From the NCBI RefSeq assembly GCF_947331815.1, contig NZ_OX373462.1, forward strand, positions 1,661,376-1,725,375: DNA of 64,000 nucleotides. The letters run 5' to 3'. The translations under genes were made by a program, and so were the position numbers. The first letter of the stretch is position 1; each line of letters begins with the position of its first letter. The notes under the pieces were generated by a model that ran no database searches, had not been told where the DNA came from, and saw only the letters and a program-made list of their open reading frames with translations. Source of the DNA: Cyanobacterium sp. uoEpiScrs1. Its GTDB lineage: Bacteria > Cyanobacteriota > Cyanobacteriia > Cyanobacteriales > Microcystaceae. Positions 10,226-19,152 of this stretch are shown here, piece by piece.

Positions 10226-10918
10226 ATGTCACAAAAACGACCACAGACAACAGTTATTTTGTCCATGACAGCTGATGGCAAGATTGCAGATTTCCGACGT
10301 AGTCCTTCACGATTTGGCTCTCAAATGGATAAAGCTCATTTAGAGGAGCAAATCTCTCTAATGGATGGAGTTCTCTTCGGGGCAAAAACATTAAGAGCGT
10401 ATGGAACAACTTTATCAATTACAAACCCTCTCTTATTAGAGACCAGAAAACAAAAAGATAAACCGCTACAACCTGTACAGATTGTAGTTTCTGGTTCTGG
10501 AAATATAGATCCTAATATGCGCTTTTTTTCTCAATTAATTCCTCGTTGGCTAATAACGACAATAGATGGAGCTAATACTTGGAATACAAAATGTCATCAG
10601 GGATTTGAAAAATTAGTTATTTCTAATGTGAATCAGGGAAGACAAATAAATTGGCATAATATATTTGAACAATTATATGAACTAAAATTAAGTAAGCTAG
10701 CTATTTTAGGGGGAGGGGATCTAATTGCTTCCCTTTTAGAAGCCAATTTAATTGATAATTTATGGCTCACTATTTGTCCCTTTCTGCTTGGTGGGACGAC
10801 ATCCCCTACACCAGTTGAGGGAATAGGTTTTCTATCTCATCAAGCTAAACCCTTACAATTATTAACAGTTAAGTACATTAAACAAGAGATTTTTCTCCAT
10901 TATCGGCTACATCCTTAA
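10226..10918 (+). CDS. RibD C-terminal (dihydrofolate-reductase-like) reductase
   Basis: The 230-residue protein is a stand-alone RibD_C domain (COG1985 type). In riboflavin synthesis this domain reduces the ribosyl side chain of the deaminated pyrimidine with NADPH. Features are the N-terminal MTADGKIA, the DGVLFGAKTLRAYGTTLS stretch at about residues 47-64, and the nucleotide-binding ILGGGDLIASLLEANLID near residue 159. It lacks the N-terminal deaminase domain of full RibD. It could be the riboflavin reductase proper or a relative of unknown substrate. Spacing to the HAD gene before and the COG3146 gene after suggests a three-gene cluster. Confidence 0.82.
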   Translation: MSQKRPQTTVILSMTADGKIADFRRSPSRFGSQMDKAHLEEQISLMDGVLFGAKTLRAYGTTLSITNPLLLETRKQKDKPLQPVQIVVSGSGNIDPNMRFFSQLIPRWLITTIDGANTWNTKCHQGFEKLVISNVNQGRQINWHNIFEQLYELKLSKLAILGGGDLIASLLEANLIDNLWLTICPFLLGGTTSPTPVEGIGFLSHQAKPLQLLTVKYIKQEIFLHYRLHP

Positions 10919-10972
10919 AAGATATTTATTGCTATATACAAGATAACTCTCCTCTTATTTACAATATTATTC

Positions 10973-12145
10973 ATGGTTAAAGAAACTACATCCCCATACT
11001 CTATCGTTTGGAGCAAACAAATCGCTGAAATTCCTAAACATGTCTGGGATGAACTTGCCAAAACTTTAAAAACACCATTTTTAGAATGGGAATGGCTTAA
11101 TAATATTGAAGTATCCCGAAGTGTCATTGCCGGTACTGGATGGCAACCTAATCATCTTACAATATGGAAAGATGAACAACTTATTGGCGCGGCACCTCTC
11201 TACATTAAAAGTCATAGTTATGGAGAGTTCGTCTTTGATCACAAATGGGCAGATTTGTCCTATCGATTAGGTATTTCTTATTATCCTAAATTATTAGGAA
11301 TGACTCCTTTTACCCCAGTAGTGGGATATCGTTTTTTAATTACACCTAAGGAAAACGAAGTAGAGATCACCCAATTAATGATAACTGCGATTGACCATTT
11401 TTGTAATCGCAATCGACTATCAGGATGTCATTTCTTGTTTGTTGATCCTGACTGGCAGCACTTGATGGAAAATAATGGGTTTAGTTCGTGGCTTCATCAT
11501 AATTATATTTGGTCTAATAAAGAATTCAATAGTTTTGACGATTATCTAGCCGTTTTTAACGCTAATCAGCGCCGTAACATTAAGCGGGAACGAAAGGCAA
11601 TTACTAAAGCAGGTTTAAATGTTAGAGTCTTTGTAGGAAAAAATATCCCCCATGATCTTTTTCCTTTAATTTATAAATTTTATAGTAGTACTTGTGGAAA
11701 ATTTTCTTGGGGAAGTCAGTATTTAACTAGTAAGTTTTTTGAACAACTCTATCCACATTATTCGCATCGAATAGTTTTGATAGCTGCTTATACCAAAGAT
11801 AATAATAAATCTCCTGTGGGAATGTCTTTTTGTATTAGAAAGGGAGAAAAATTATATGGGCGTTATTGGGGTTGTTTAGAGGAATATAACTATCTTCATT
11901 TTGAAGCTTGTTATTACAAACCTATTCAATGGGCAATTCAACAGGGAATCTCTACATTTGATCCCGGGGCAGGAGGGTTACATAAACAACGCAGAGGTTT
12001 TATAGCGACTCCTAACAATAGTTTACACCGTTTTTACAATCAAAAAATGAATGGGATTTTTAGACACTATATTGGGGAGGTAAACGAGATAGAAAAGGAA
12101 GAAATTTGTAGTACTAACCTAAACTTACCCTTCAGTAAACACTAA
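10973..12145 (+). CDS. COG3146/DUF482 acyltransferase-like protein
   Basis: The 390-residue protein matches the DUF482 (COG3146) family, which has a GNAT fold related to FemAB-type peptidyl transferases. Recognisable parts are ANQRRNIKRERKAI near residue 195, the YGRYWGCLEEYNYLHFEACY stretch near residue 290, and STFDPGAGGLHKQRRGF near residue 328, all typical of the family. Its substrate is not known. It lies 54 bases after the RibD-C gene on the same strand. The frame is intact. A 19-bp perfect hairpin occurs 265 bases downstream. Confidence 0.82.
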   Translation: MVKETTSPYSIVWSKQIAEIPKHVWDELAKTLKTPFLEWEWLNNIEVSRSVIAGTGWQPNHLTIWKDEQLIGAAPLYIKSHSYGEFVFDHKWADLSYRLGISYYPKLLGMTPFTPVVGYRFLITPKENEVEITQLMITAIDHFCNRNRLSGCHFLFVDPDWQHLMENNGFSSWLHHNYIWSNKEFNSFDDYLAVFNANQRRNIKRERKAITKAGLNVRVFVGKNIPHDLFPLIYKFYSSTCGKFSWGSQYLTSKFFEQLYPHYSHRIVLIAAYTKDNNKSPVGMSFCIRKGEKLYGRYWGCLEEYNYLHFEACYYKPIQWAIQQGISTFDPGAGGLHKQRRGFIATPNNSLHRFYNQKMNGIFRHYIGEVNEIEKEEICSTNLNLPFSKH

Positions 12146-12410
12146 ATTGAGAGTCTTATCAGATTGCTAGTGCTTCAATCTGTACTTTTGGTTGAGGTAA
12201 ACCTCATAAGTTTACAATCTGTGTACCACTATTACTTTATGGTAAAAGTTAACTTTTATTTGTATCTTTTTCTTTTGTTAGATATCTTTTTCATGGATTT
12301 TAATTGATAAAGTAAAGAAGTTTTTAAATAAAAAAAGTCAGAGATTTTTGATACGTAGTCTTTAGATCCAATCATACAAAAAATCGCTATGATTAGAAAG
12401 AGTAAGATGT

Positions 12411-12450
12411 ATCTAACATTAGATGCTTAAATAAGCATCTAATGTTAGAT
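12411..12450. repeat. perfect 19-bp inverted repeat
   Basis: Arms 12411-12429 and 12432-12450 with only two bases between them. It lies 265 bases after the COG3146 gene; it may end that transcript or a lost gene. Confidence 0.85.
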
Positions 12451-13138
12451 CGAAATATATAGATTCACAGTATATACTTTTATGATTAAATCATTTGTTA
12501 CTATTCTTGAGGAAATACAGTTAACCAATGAAAACGAATTATCGAAATTGAAAATCTCTAATAGGAGATTACCTAATTACTGGCTCGGCTAATGGATATT
12601 AATGCTAGTGCAGTAACCAGTTGAAGTGAACATTGGTCTTGGTGCAACTGGATAACATCACGAGTAAGAAGAGAAGGGAATCAGATTCTTTGAAAACTTG
12701 AACGAATTAATTTAAAGTAGAGACAGATAGACCTTACTCCACATTTAGAACTTAAAAGTAATTTGATTATTATCTATCCTTCCATTATATTTGATAATAT
12801 CCCTATATAAAAAGTGAAATAACTACATTTTTATATTAACTATTGAACTAAGATTTGAGAAACTATTACTGTCAATTATTTATTTATAACTTCTTATATA
12901 TTTATTATAATACGAATTAGTTATCTTTGTTGAAGATAGTTAATAAATTAATACTTAAAGCATTTATTAACTAATATAGAATCTTTATAATTGCGGTAGC
13001 TATTTTTTTACATGGGAAATATTTTATATAAATTTTTACTAAAAAATGCTCGCTAATTTTACTGTATAGCTATCCAATATATTTCGAAATACTATAAAAG
13101 TAAATACTTATAAATTACTAGATATAAAATAACTAGAA

Positions 13139-13167
13139 GTAATTACAGTAGTCTCTACTGTAATTAC
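13139..13167. repeat. perfect 13-bp inverted repeat
   Basis: Arms 13139-13151 and 13155-13167, loop of 3 bases, in a spacer far from any gene. The right arm is followed by a short T-rich run. Confidence 0.8.
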
Positions 13168-13897
13168 CGATTTTTTATTTGAAATAATTATATGTAGTCT
13201 TATTGATTATCATTAAAAACTATGTATTTTTTTTAATTAAAGTTTCGTTAATAAGAAACGATAATTAGCTAGTAATGGTTTTAAACAGTTGGCTTTAACT
13301 TCTTAATTGATTGTTAATAATCTATATTATAAATTACAAATATTTACATCTTCTGGAGAAAGGATAAATAATTTTACTTTTGGTAAAGAGAAATATAAAT
13401 GTCATAAAAAAATCTGTATAAGATAGAGAGTTAATTTTAATTTTGATTAAACTAACGCTTAAAATTATAAACTTGTATCTAATCACTTCAGAACTTTTAG
13501 AACAGCGATTCCTGTTATGTTAGACTATCTTAAGATTCGCCCTAATAAGGATCGTAAGAATTAGAGAAAAAGAGTAATGGTATAATTCATCATCTAAGAT
13601 TGTTTTAATTAATGAAAGCTGCTATTTAATCGTACTATTTCCTTTTTTGGATTGCTGGGAGGAGAACCGAGAATAGCAAGTAAAAACCATGTAGTCAGGG
13701 AAAAAGAAAAAATTGCAGAATCAGCCAGAAACAAGCATAACCTACATTAAACTAGAAAATATTTTTGTTATTAAAATTACCGAAAGAGATGGATATAGAA
13801 ATTCATAATTGAGTATATATAATGATGAAATTTAAAAATTAAAATGATTTAAGCAAGTACAATAATAGTATTCTAGGTAAATTTAGTTAGTTTTGTT

Positions 13898-14239
13898 ATG
13901 AGTGAAACAGTTTTTGCCAAAATTATTCGTAAAGAAATTCCTGTGGATATTGTTTATGAAGATGATGTGTCCTTAGCATTTAAAGATATTAATCCTCAAG
14001 CACCTGTTCATATTCTAGTTATTCCTAAAAAGTCAATTACTAAATTAGAGATAGTAACTGAAGAGGATATAACTTTATTAGGGCATTTGTTACTAATAGT
14101 TAAAAAAATAGCCCAAGAAGTAGGATTAGATAATGGCTATCGGGTTGTTATTAATAATGGTAATGATGGGGGACAAACAGTAAACCATCTACACTTGCAT
14201 ATTTTAGGAAAACGTAAGATGACTTGGCCACCAGGTTAA
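13898..14239 (+). CDS. HIT-family nucleotide-binding protein
   Basis: The 113-residue protein carries the histidine triad as NHLHLHILG near residue 95 and the family N-terminus FAKIIRKEIP. HIT proteins of this HINT/PKCI type hydrolyse nucleoside phosphoramidates and related adenylates. The natural substrate in cyanobacteria is not established. Length is normal. A 34-base perfect palindrome begins inside the stop codon, so transcription probably ends right there. Confidence 0.93.
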   Translation: MSETVFAKIIRKEIPVDIVYEDDVSLAFKDINPQAPVHILVIPKKSITKLEIVTEEDITLLGHLLLIVKKIAQEVGLDNGYRVVINNGNDGGQTVNHLHLHILGKRKMTWPPG

Positions 14240-14271
14240 TGCTAACTTTATTAATTAATAAAGTTAGCATT
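14238..14271 (+). terminator. perfect palindrome overlapping the HIT stop codon
   Basis: A 34-base perfect palindrome whose first two bases are the last two of the TAA stop. Its position suggests a terminator for the HIT gene. Confidence 0.75.
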
Positions 14272-15218
14272 ATTCGTTAAATTGCTCATTAGCCGTAAAT
14301 AATAACAATTGTATTTTCTAATTGCTGTCATTTGTATTGGTTATTATCAAAAAGTAATTTCCTAAAATCACAATGTAGTTGATTATATTACTAATAGTCT
14401 TCAGGGAGCATAAATACAAGCAAACCCTAATAATTTTACAATTAGACTCAAGATTTTAGCCTAACTTTTCGGGATAATTAGAAATTGAATAATAAAGGTA
14501 AATTCATTAAAAAATAAAAAGAGGTATTTACATGTTAATGTAAAAAATATTAATAATAATTTTGAAGTTAAACCTCCCACAATCTAACTAATGAGATTGT
14601 CTAAGATTTTTTCAAAGTTAGTATAAATAACACAATGTCTATATTTTAAGCCAAATATGTCAGAAAAACAAATGATTTTACTAAAGTTGAATGCTAAATT
14701 TGTCAACAATTTATTTGAGATATGATTTAATTTAAAAGGTTGATTTTTAATAAAATCCACGTGCACTCATCGCTTCATAAAAAACTACTGATAAATGTAG
14801 AGTAGGAGTTAGTCTATTTCACTTTTAAGGTTACTTATTCTGAACTAGCTATAACCATAGTTTAAAATAAAAATAGCAATCATGTAAAAAAATATAAATG
14901 GGGTAATGACAATATAACTCTATAAAAACAATTTTTTCAAGCTTAAAATTATTAGCTTGTGGTCAAGAAAACCCTATAAAGATTGTGGCTACAATGGTAT
15001 CATATGAATGATAATCAAGATAAATAATGGTAAATTTCAAATACTGAGTTTGTTTGAGATGAGTTTTGCTGTTAGTATAATTAATTATGAATTTAACTGG
15101 TAATTAGTTAATTAATTTAAAAGTTATCGAAACTAGTATCAAACTCAGGACAATAACTCGCTATTATAGAGACTGGAAAGCTTGTATAGTTTATAGCTTT
15201 TAGGAGTCACCATCACTG
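14272..15218. other. AT-rich spacer
   Basis: No supportable gene. A 60-codon minus-strand frame at 14584-14766 has no family resemblance and AT-driven composition. Nothing else seen. Confidence 0.5.
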
Positions 15219-15575
15219 ATGACACAAGTTACTCAAACTCAGTTTAAAGGAATTCAACTTACAGAAAATGCCCTGAAGCATGTTCTGATGTTACGCGAAC
15301 AACAAGGGACAGATCTCTGTCTGCGTGTCGGTGTCCGTCAAGGAGGATGTTCCGGAATGTCTTATACAATGGACTTTGAAGACGAATGTAAAATTACTGA
15401 GCACGATCAGGTGTTTGATTACGAAGGATTTAAAATTGTTTGCGATTGCAAAAGCATTCTCTACTTATACGGACTTATTTTAGACTACAGTGATGCTATG
15501 ATCGGTGGTGGTTTTCAATTTACTAACCCCAATGCTAGTCAGACCTGTGGTTGCGGCACCTCGTTTGCAGTTTAA
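15219..15575 (+). CDS. sufA: SufA-type iron-sulfur cluster carrier
   Basis: This A-type scaffold or carrier passes Fe-S clusters to target proteins. The 118-residue protein has the three conserved cysteines: one in QGGCSGMSY and two in QTCGCGTSF at the C-terminus. It resembles the Synechocystis SufA-like protein (slr1417 type) over its full length. It is a single gene here, with no sufBCDS cluster adjacent, and the TPR gene starts 124 bases later on the same strand. Keeping it fits a cell with a high need for Fe-S proteins, which would include ferredoxin and, if present, nitrogenase. Confidence 0.93.
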   Translation: MTQVTQTQFKGIQLTENALKHVLMLREQQGTDLCLRVGVRQGGCSGMSYTMDFEDECKITEHDQVFDYEGFKIVCDCKSILYLYGLILDYSDAMIGGGFQFTNPNASQTCGCGTSFAV

Positions 15576-15699
15576 AAACATCGCTTTTTAGAAGTTGTAT
15601 TGTACTTTTGACAAGGAAAGGATCGGGATAGGCTAATTGACTAAAATGTCTGTCTCGGTTGTTTCCTGATATGTATAAATTTATCTGCCATAAATTTTT

Positions 15700-16122
15700 A
15701 TGACTGACTCTCTTGAAACTGTTTTCGAACAGGGATTAAAACGTTATAAACAAGGGGAATCTCCCGAAACACTAATCCCTCATTTTAAGGATATTTGTGA
15801 TCGCGCGCCAAAAAATAGCACTGCTTGGACCTGTTTAGCCTGGCTTTACCTTCTTATCGATAAACCTGAAAGTGCCCTCAAAGCTGCTAATAAAAGTATT
15901 AAAATCAATGATAGGCCTCCCCAAGCAAGGATAAACTTAGCTCTCGCCATGCTAGATATTGGAGCTAAGGGAGTTCGTGACCATATTGAAGCAGCTGAAC
16001 GAATGATGTCTCTTGATGACGGAATTCGTCAAGATATTAAAGAAAATATTGAAGATGGCTTAGCCCGTAAACCAGACTGGAAGAATCTCCAGCGAGTTAA
16101 ACAATGGTTATTCCCTATATAA
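15700..16122 (+). CDS. TPR-repeat protein, function unknown
   Basis: The 140-residue protein has about two tetratricopeptide repeats between residues 35 and 105, for example AWTCLAWLYLLIDKPESALK followed by AANKSIKINDRPPQARINLA. Such helical repeats bind partner proteins. There is no signal peptide and no membrane segment. The start ATG at 15700 gives a natural N-terminus. It follows sufA on the same strand. The partner cannot be inferred from sequence. Confidence 0.8.
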   Translation: MTDSLETVFEQGLKRYKQGESPETLIPHFKDICDRAPKNSTAWTCLAWLYLLIDKPESALKAANKSIKINDRPPQARINLALAMLDIGAKGVRDHIEAAERMMSLDDGIRQDIKENIEDGLARKPDWKNLQRVKQWLFPI

Positions 16123-16142
16123 TGACAATGGCGTGGATTTCT

Positions 16143-16691
16143 AAAAGAATTTTGCATTACCCCAAAAAATGACGATTTTTATAGTCCCCTCGATATACAA
16201 ATTACTACTGCTCTCAAACAACTTTCTGGGCTCGACATAGTAGTACATAATTTGCTATGATCAATAATTTTTTACGTAAGTAACATCGCTTGAAGTATTT
16301 GCGTAAGTGACAGGTAACTTCCCAAGGTCCACATTCTATAGAAGCTTCTCCTCTCTTGGTTTTTGAGCAATCTCAACTTCTCTTATCCCAAAGAACTATC
16401 TGTTATATGTAAAAAACAGATTTTCATTATAATCAATACTTTTTTGATGGAAATTTTGATTACTAAATAAATTTAAGAGATGATGACCAATAAATTAGAA
16501 TGCTTCAAATGCGACCATGAGGTTTATTTGGTATGGTCCCATATTATGGGTGTTGGCGACAAGATTTTGACTTATTTAGGGAGTGCCTATTGCTTGATTA
16601 TTCACAAAGTAAAATTCTAAATAGTTCTGTTGGTATCGTTTTGTTAGTAAACAAAAACCGTAAAATAATAATGTCGATGTTAATCAAATGA
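16143..16691 (+). pseudogene. decayed gene of unknown family
   Basis: Protein-like sequence is spread over two frames. The first part reads FLKEFCITPKNDDFYSPLDI and continues to about 16259. The second part, 16326-16691, holds a single frame for 121 codons but contains four internal stops, the first TAA at 16410. It includes MLQMRP-stop-GLFGMVPYYG and ends SVGIVLLVNKNRKIIMSMLI. The frame kept open apart from point nonsense changes marks it as a gene lost fairly recently. I could not name the family. A perfect 26-bp hairpin 122 bases downstream may have been its terminator. Confidence 0.6.
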
Positions 16692-16812
16692 GTTAGTATT
16701 TTTTTAACTATTTTTCCTCAACTAAGTTTGAATGAATTTATCCAACAGGGAGAAGACGAAGAAAATATTAATAATACCTTCTTAGGAAGAAGAACAAAAA
16801 CAGTACAAACTG

Positions 16813-16877
16813 AGCAACTAATGAGATTGCCAAGAACTTGTATAATGATCGAGTTCTTGGCAATCTCATTAGTTGCT
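16813..16877 (+). terminator. perfect 26-bp hairpin before tRNA-Leu
   Basis: Arms 16813-16838 and 16852-16877 are fully complementary around a 13-base loop. It lies between the decayed gene and tRNA-Leu and probably insulated the tRNA from upstream transcription. Confidence 0.65.
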
Positions 16878-16924
16878 AAAAACTGGAAAAACAAAGTATA
16901 ATCGAAAGCGCGTACCAAAGCTGA

Positions 16925-17006
16925 GGGCGGATGGCGAAATTGGTAGACGCACCACACTCAAAATGTGGCGGCTTCGGTCATGGGGGTTCGAGTCCCCCTC
17001 TGCCCA
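16925..17006 (+). tRNA. tRNA-Leu (anticodon CAA)
   Basis: An 82-base class II tRNA. The acceptor stem GGGCGGA pairs with TCTGCCC (one G-T pair), the anticodon stem CCACA/TGTGG encloses the loop CTCAAAA with anticodon CAA, and the T arm is GGGGGTTCGAGTCCCCC. It reads UUG codons. CCA is not encoded. There is no intron, unlike the cyanobacterial tRNA-Leu(UAA). Confidence 0.96.
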
Positions 17007-17136
17007 CTCAAGAGTTAAGGGGTTGTAAGTTTTAACTTTTAGAGAGATAGCTACGAAATCAATTGAGAGAAAGAGCTAGAAAAGCACTAAAAATTTCCTT
17101 TCTCCATACTATGGTCTACTGAACTATACTTTTTGA

Positions 17137-18345
17137 TTAAATTTCAGAAGGATTTACGGGAAAATAAAACTCCGTTCCCTGCTCAACAAGATGTTGATTG
17201 TTAGCTAAAATTTCTTTTTTGAAATTCCAGGCTAATACGTAGTAAATATCAGGAAGTTCTTTTAATTCCTTTTCTATAAGGATGGGAATGTGCATTCCAG
17301 GTGAGTAGAGTCCTCGTCGTAGCTCGTTCTTTTCGACCAAATAATCGAGATATTGGGTTCCAATTCCAAAATAATTCAACATAGTATTCCCTTTAACCGG
17401 TGCACCAAACCCCCAAATTTGCTTACCGTCTTTTTTCGCTTTTTCAAGATAGACTAAATTATCTACTTTCATTTGTTCGATACGCTCAGCGAAATCTAAA
17501 TAGGTAGATAATTCATTACTTTTTTCATCTACTTCTGCTTTTCTCATTTTAAGAAGACGATCACTGGGTTTTTTAGTCCCTTTATGAGTAACAAATCCGA
17601 TAATTGAACCTCCGTGAATAGGAGATAAATAGGCATCAAACATGGAGAGTCCATGACGGTTAAGTAATATTTCAATGGTTTTGAGATTATAGTAAAGTAA
17701 ATGTTCGTGATAAATCTGATCAAAAGCTAGATTATCAACAATACGTTTCATATAAAGAAACTGTACTATAAATACTCCATCTTTATGTAATGCTTCTCTA
17801 ATTCCTTCAGTAACTGAGTGGAGTTCCTCAAGATGAAAAAATACACCGGCTGCATTGATAACGTGAAACTTACGGTCAATATGTTTAACTACTGTTAAGT
17901 TAAAGAAATCATTGAGAGTAGGAATACCCACATCATTAGCAATTTTAGCTGTAGTTTTTGATGATTCCACTCCTAGAACATCATAACCAAGAGTTTGAAA
18001 ATGTTTTAATTGTGTTCCATCATTAGAGCCAATATCTAAGACAGATTTGTTAGGGGTTTTTTTGAAAAAACGATCATCAATTTCATAAGCAACTTGTTTA
18101 AAATGTTCACTTAAAGACTTTGTTACGCCAGATAAATAAGTATGATTTCCAAACATGATTTCTTTTTTAACAGTATAATCAAGTTGAACAGTTCCACAGT
18201 CGTGGCAGTAAAGCACTCGTAAGGGGTAGAAAGGTTCTGTTCCGACTTCTTCAGATTTTAAAAAATGATTACACCAAGGTTGAGTTCCTAAGTCAATCGC
18301 TAATTCTAAATTACTAGAGTCACAGACACGACAGATAGTATTCAA
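17137..18345 (-). CDS. sugar C-methyltransferase-like SAM methyltransferase
   Basis: The 402-residue protein has the three-part layout of NDP-sugar C-methyltransferases: an N-terminal zinc-binding part (CRVCDSS and YCHDCGTVQLDY), a central Rossmann SAM domain (VLDIGSNDGTQLKHF near residue 100), and a C-terminal Methyltransf_14-like domain (IWGFGAPVKGNTMLNYFG near residue 310). Relatives modify deoxysugars in polysaccharide and antibiotic pathways. It is the outermost gene of the glycan island on this side, which supports a role in making or tailoring a sugar nucleotide. The exact sugar is unknown. Confidence 0.88.
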   Translation of the reverse strand: MNTICRVCDSSNLELAIDLGTQPWCNHFLKSEEVGTEPFYPLRVLYCHDCGTVQLDYTVKKEIMFGNHTYLSGVTKSLSEHFKQVAYEIDDRFFKKTPNKSVLDIGSNDGTQLKHFQTLGYDVLGVESSKTTAKIANDVGIPTLNDFFNLTVVKHIDRKFHVINAAGVFFHLEELHSVTEGIREALHKDGVFIVQFLYMKRIVDNLAFDQIYHEHLLYYNLKTIEILLNRHGLSMFDAYLSPIHGGSIIGFVTHKGTKKPSDRLLKMRKAEVDEKSNELSTYLDFAERIEQMKVDNLVYLEKAKKDGKQIWGFGAPVKGNTMLNYFGIGTQYLDYLVEKNELRRGLYSPGMHIPILIEKELKELPDIYYVLAWNFKKEILANNQHLVEQGTEFYFPVNPSEI

Positions 18346-19152
18346 GTTGATTTTCTCTCCTAAGTTAATTTAGTAAACTATGATAGTTCATCTTAAGAAC
18401 TGATAATTAATTTAATCGATAACCAAATTTATTATTTTTGTAGATTTATTTTGTTCATTTTTACTGACTATCATCTATCTATACAAGAGAACTGTAAAGA
18501 GCTTCCTCCTAGCTAAATATTTTCATCTGTTTTCTAGTTTTGAATAATTGAGAAAAATATTGTTTCTAGTTAGGGGAGATAAGGGTATCAATAGGTCTTA
18601 AGCTAAGATTTTAACTTGATTGTCAGTCGCTAATAAATAGACTCCTAACATATATTGTTCGTTCCAATACTAGTTTTTAAACTTATCAGGATAACCATAA
18701 GGAGACATAATATCATAGATTTTAATAACAAGATCATACTTTAGCATAAGGACAACGTTTGTTGTAAATACAATAGCATTAAAGATCAATGATAAAAAAA
18801 TATGTTTATTCCAATTTTAAAAAATACATAAATTCCATATTTATAATTATCTAGCTAACTGCAAATAATTATAAATATCCACTCAGAATAGTTTTCAAAA
18901 TTCGTTTATTAAGTTTTTAAATTGTATTAATTAATAATAAAAACGAGTAGTGTTAGTGCTGATAAATTAATTTAAATATAAAGTAATTAATTATAGAAGT
19001 TGGGCTTTAATTGATAACATGACTCAACAATCTAATATCTACAAAACTGAATATAGTACAAAGTGTAGTTTTTAAGGTATTCTGATTCAGAATAATAATA
19101 GTTAAAACGGTGTATAATCTACTAGGGGTATAAATAATTTATAAATTATACT
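18346..19152. other. spacer with a gene remnant
   Basis: Mostly AT-rich spacer without an intact frame. It contains the remnant at 18602-18765 described separately. Confidence 0.5.
18602..18765 (-). pseudogene. remnant, possibly FemAB/GNAT-like
   Basis: One minus-strand frame reads IKIYDIMSPYGYPDKF, meets a TAG, then continues YWNEQYMLGVYLLATDNQ. The SPYGYP stretch recalls FemAB-type transferases common in polysaccharide clusters. Only about 54 codons are readable, so the family call is tentative. Confidence 0.3.

Larger units (their letters stand above)
12146..13897. other. 1.75-kb gene desert
   Basis: No intact gene. A 38-codon frame from 12481 (MIKSFVTILEEIQ...) followed by protein-like fragments up to about 12780 could be a remnant, but I cannot name a family. 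Two perfect hairpins are listed separately. Confidence 0.5.

Noticed and set aside
12481-12780. Possible gene remnant starting MIKSFVTILEEIQ
   Set aside because: Only short pieces are readable and I cannot link them to a family; kept as a note in the spacer entry.
14584-14766. 60-codon minus-strand frame
   Set aside because: No family resemblance, made of AT-rich codons, in a long spacer where such frames arise by chance.
16718-16957. 79-codon minus-strand frame
   Set aside because: It runs through a 26-bp hairpin and into the tRNA-Leu gene.
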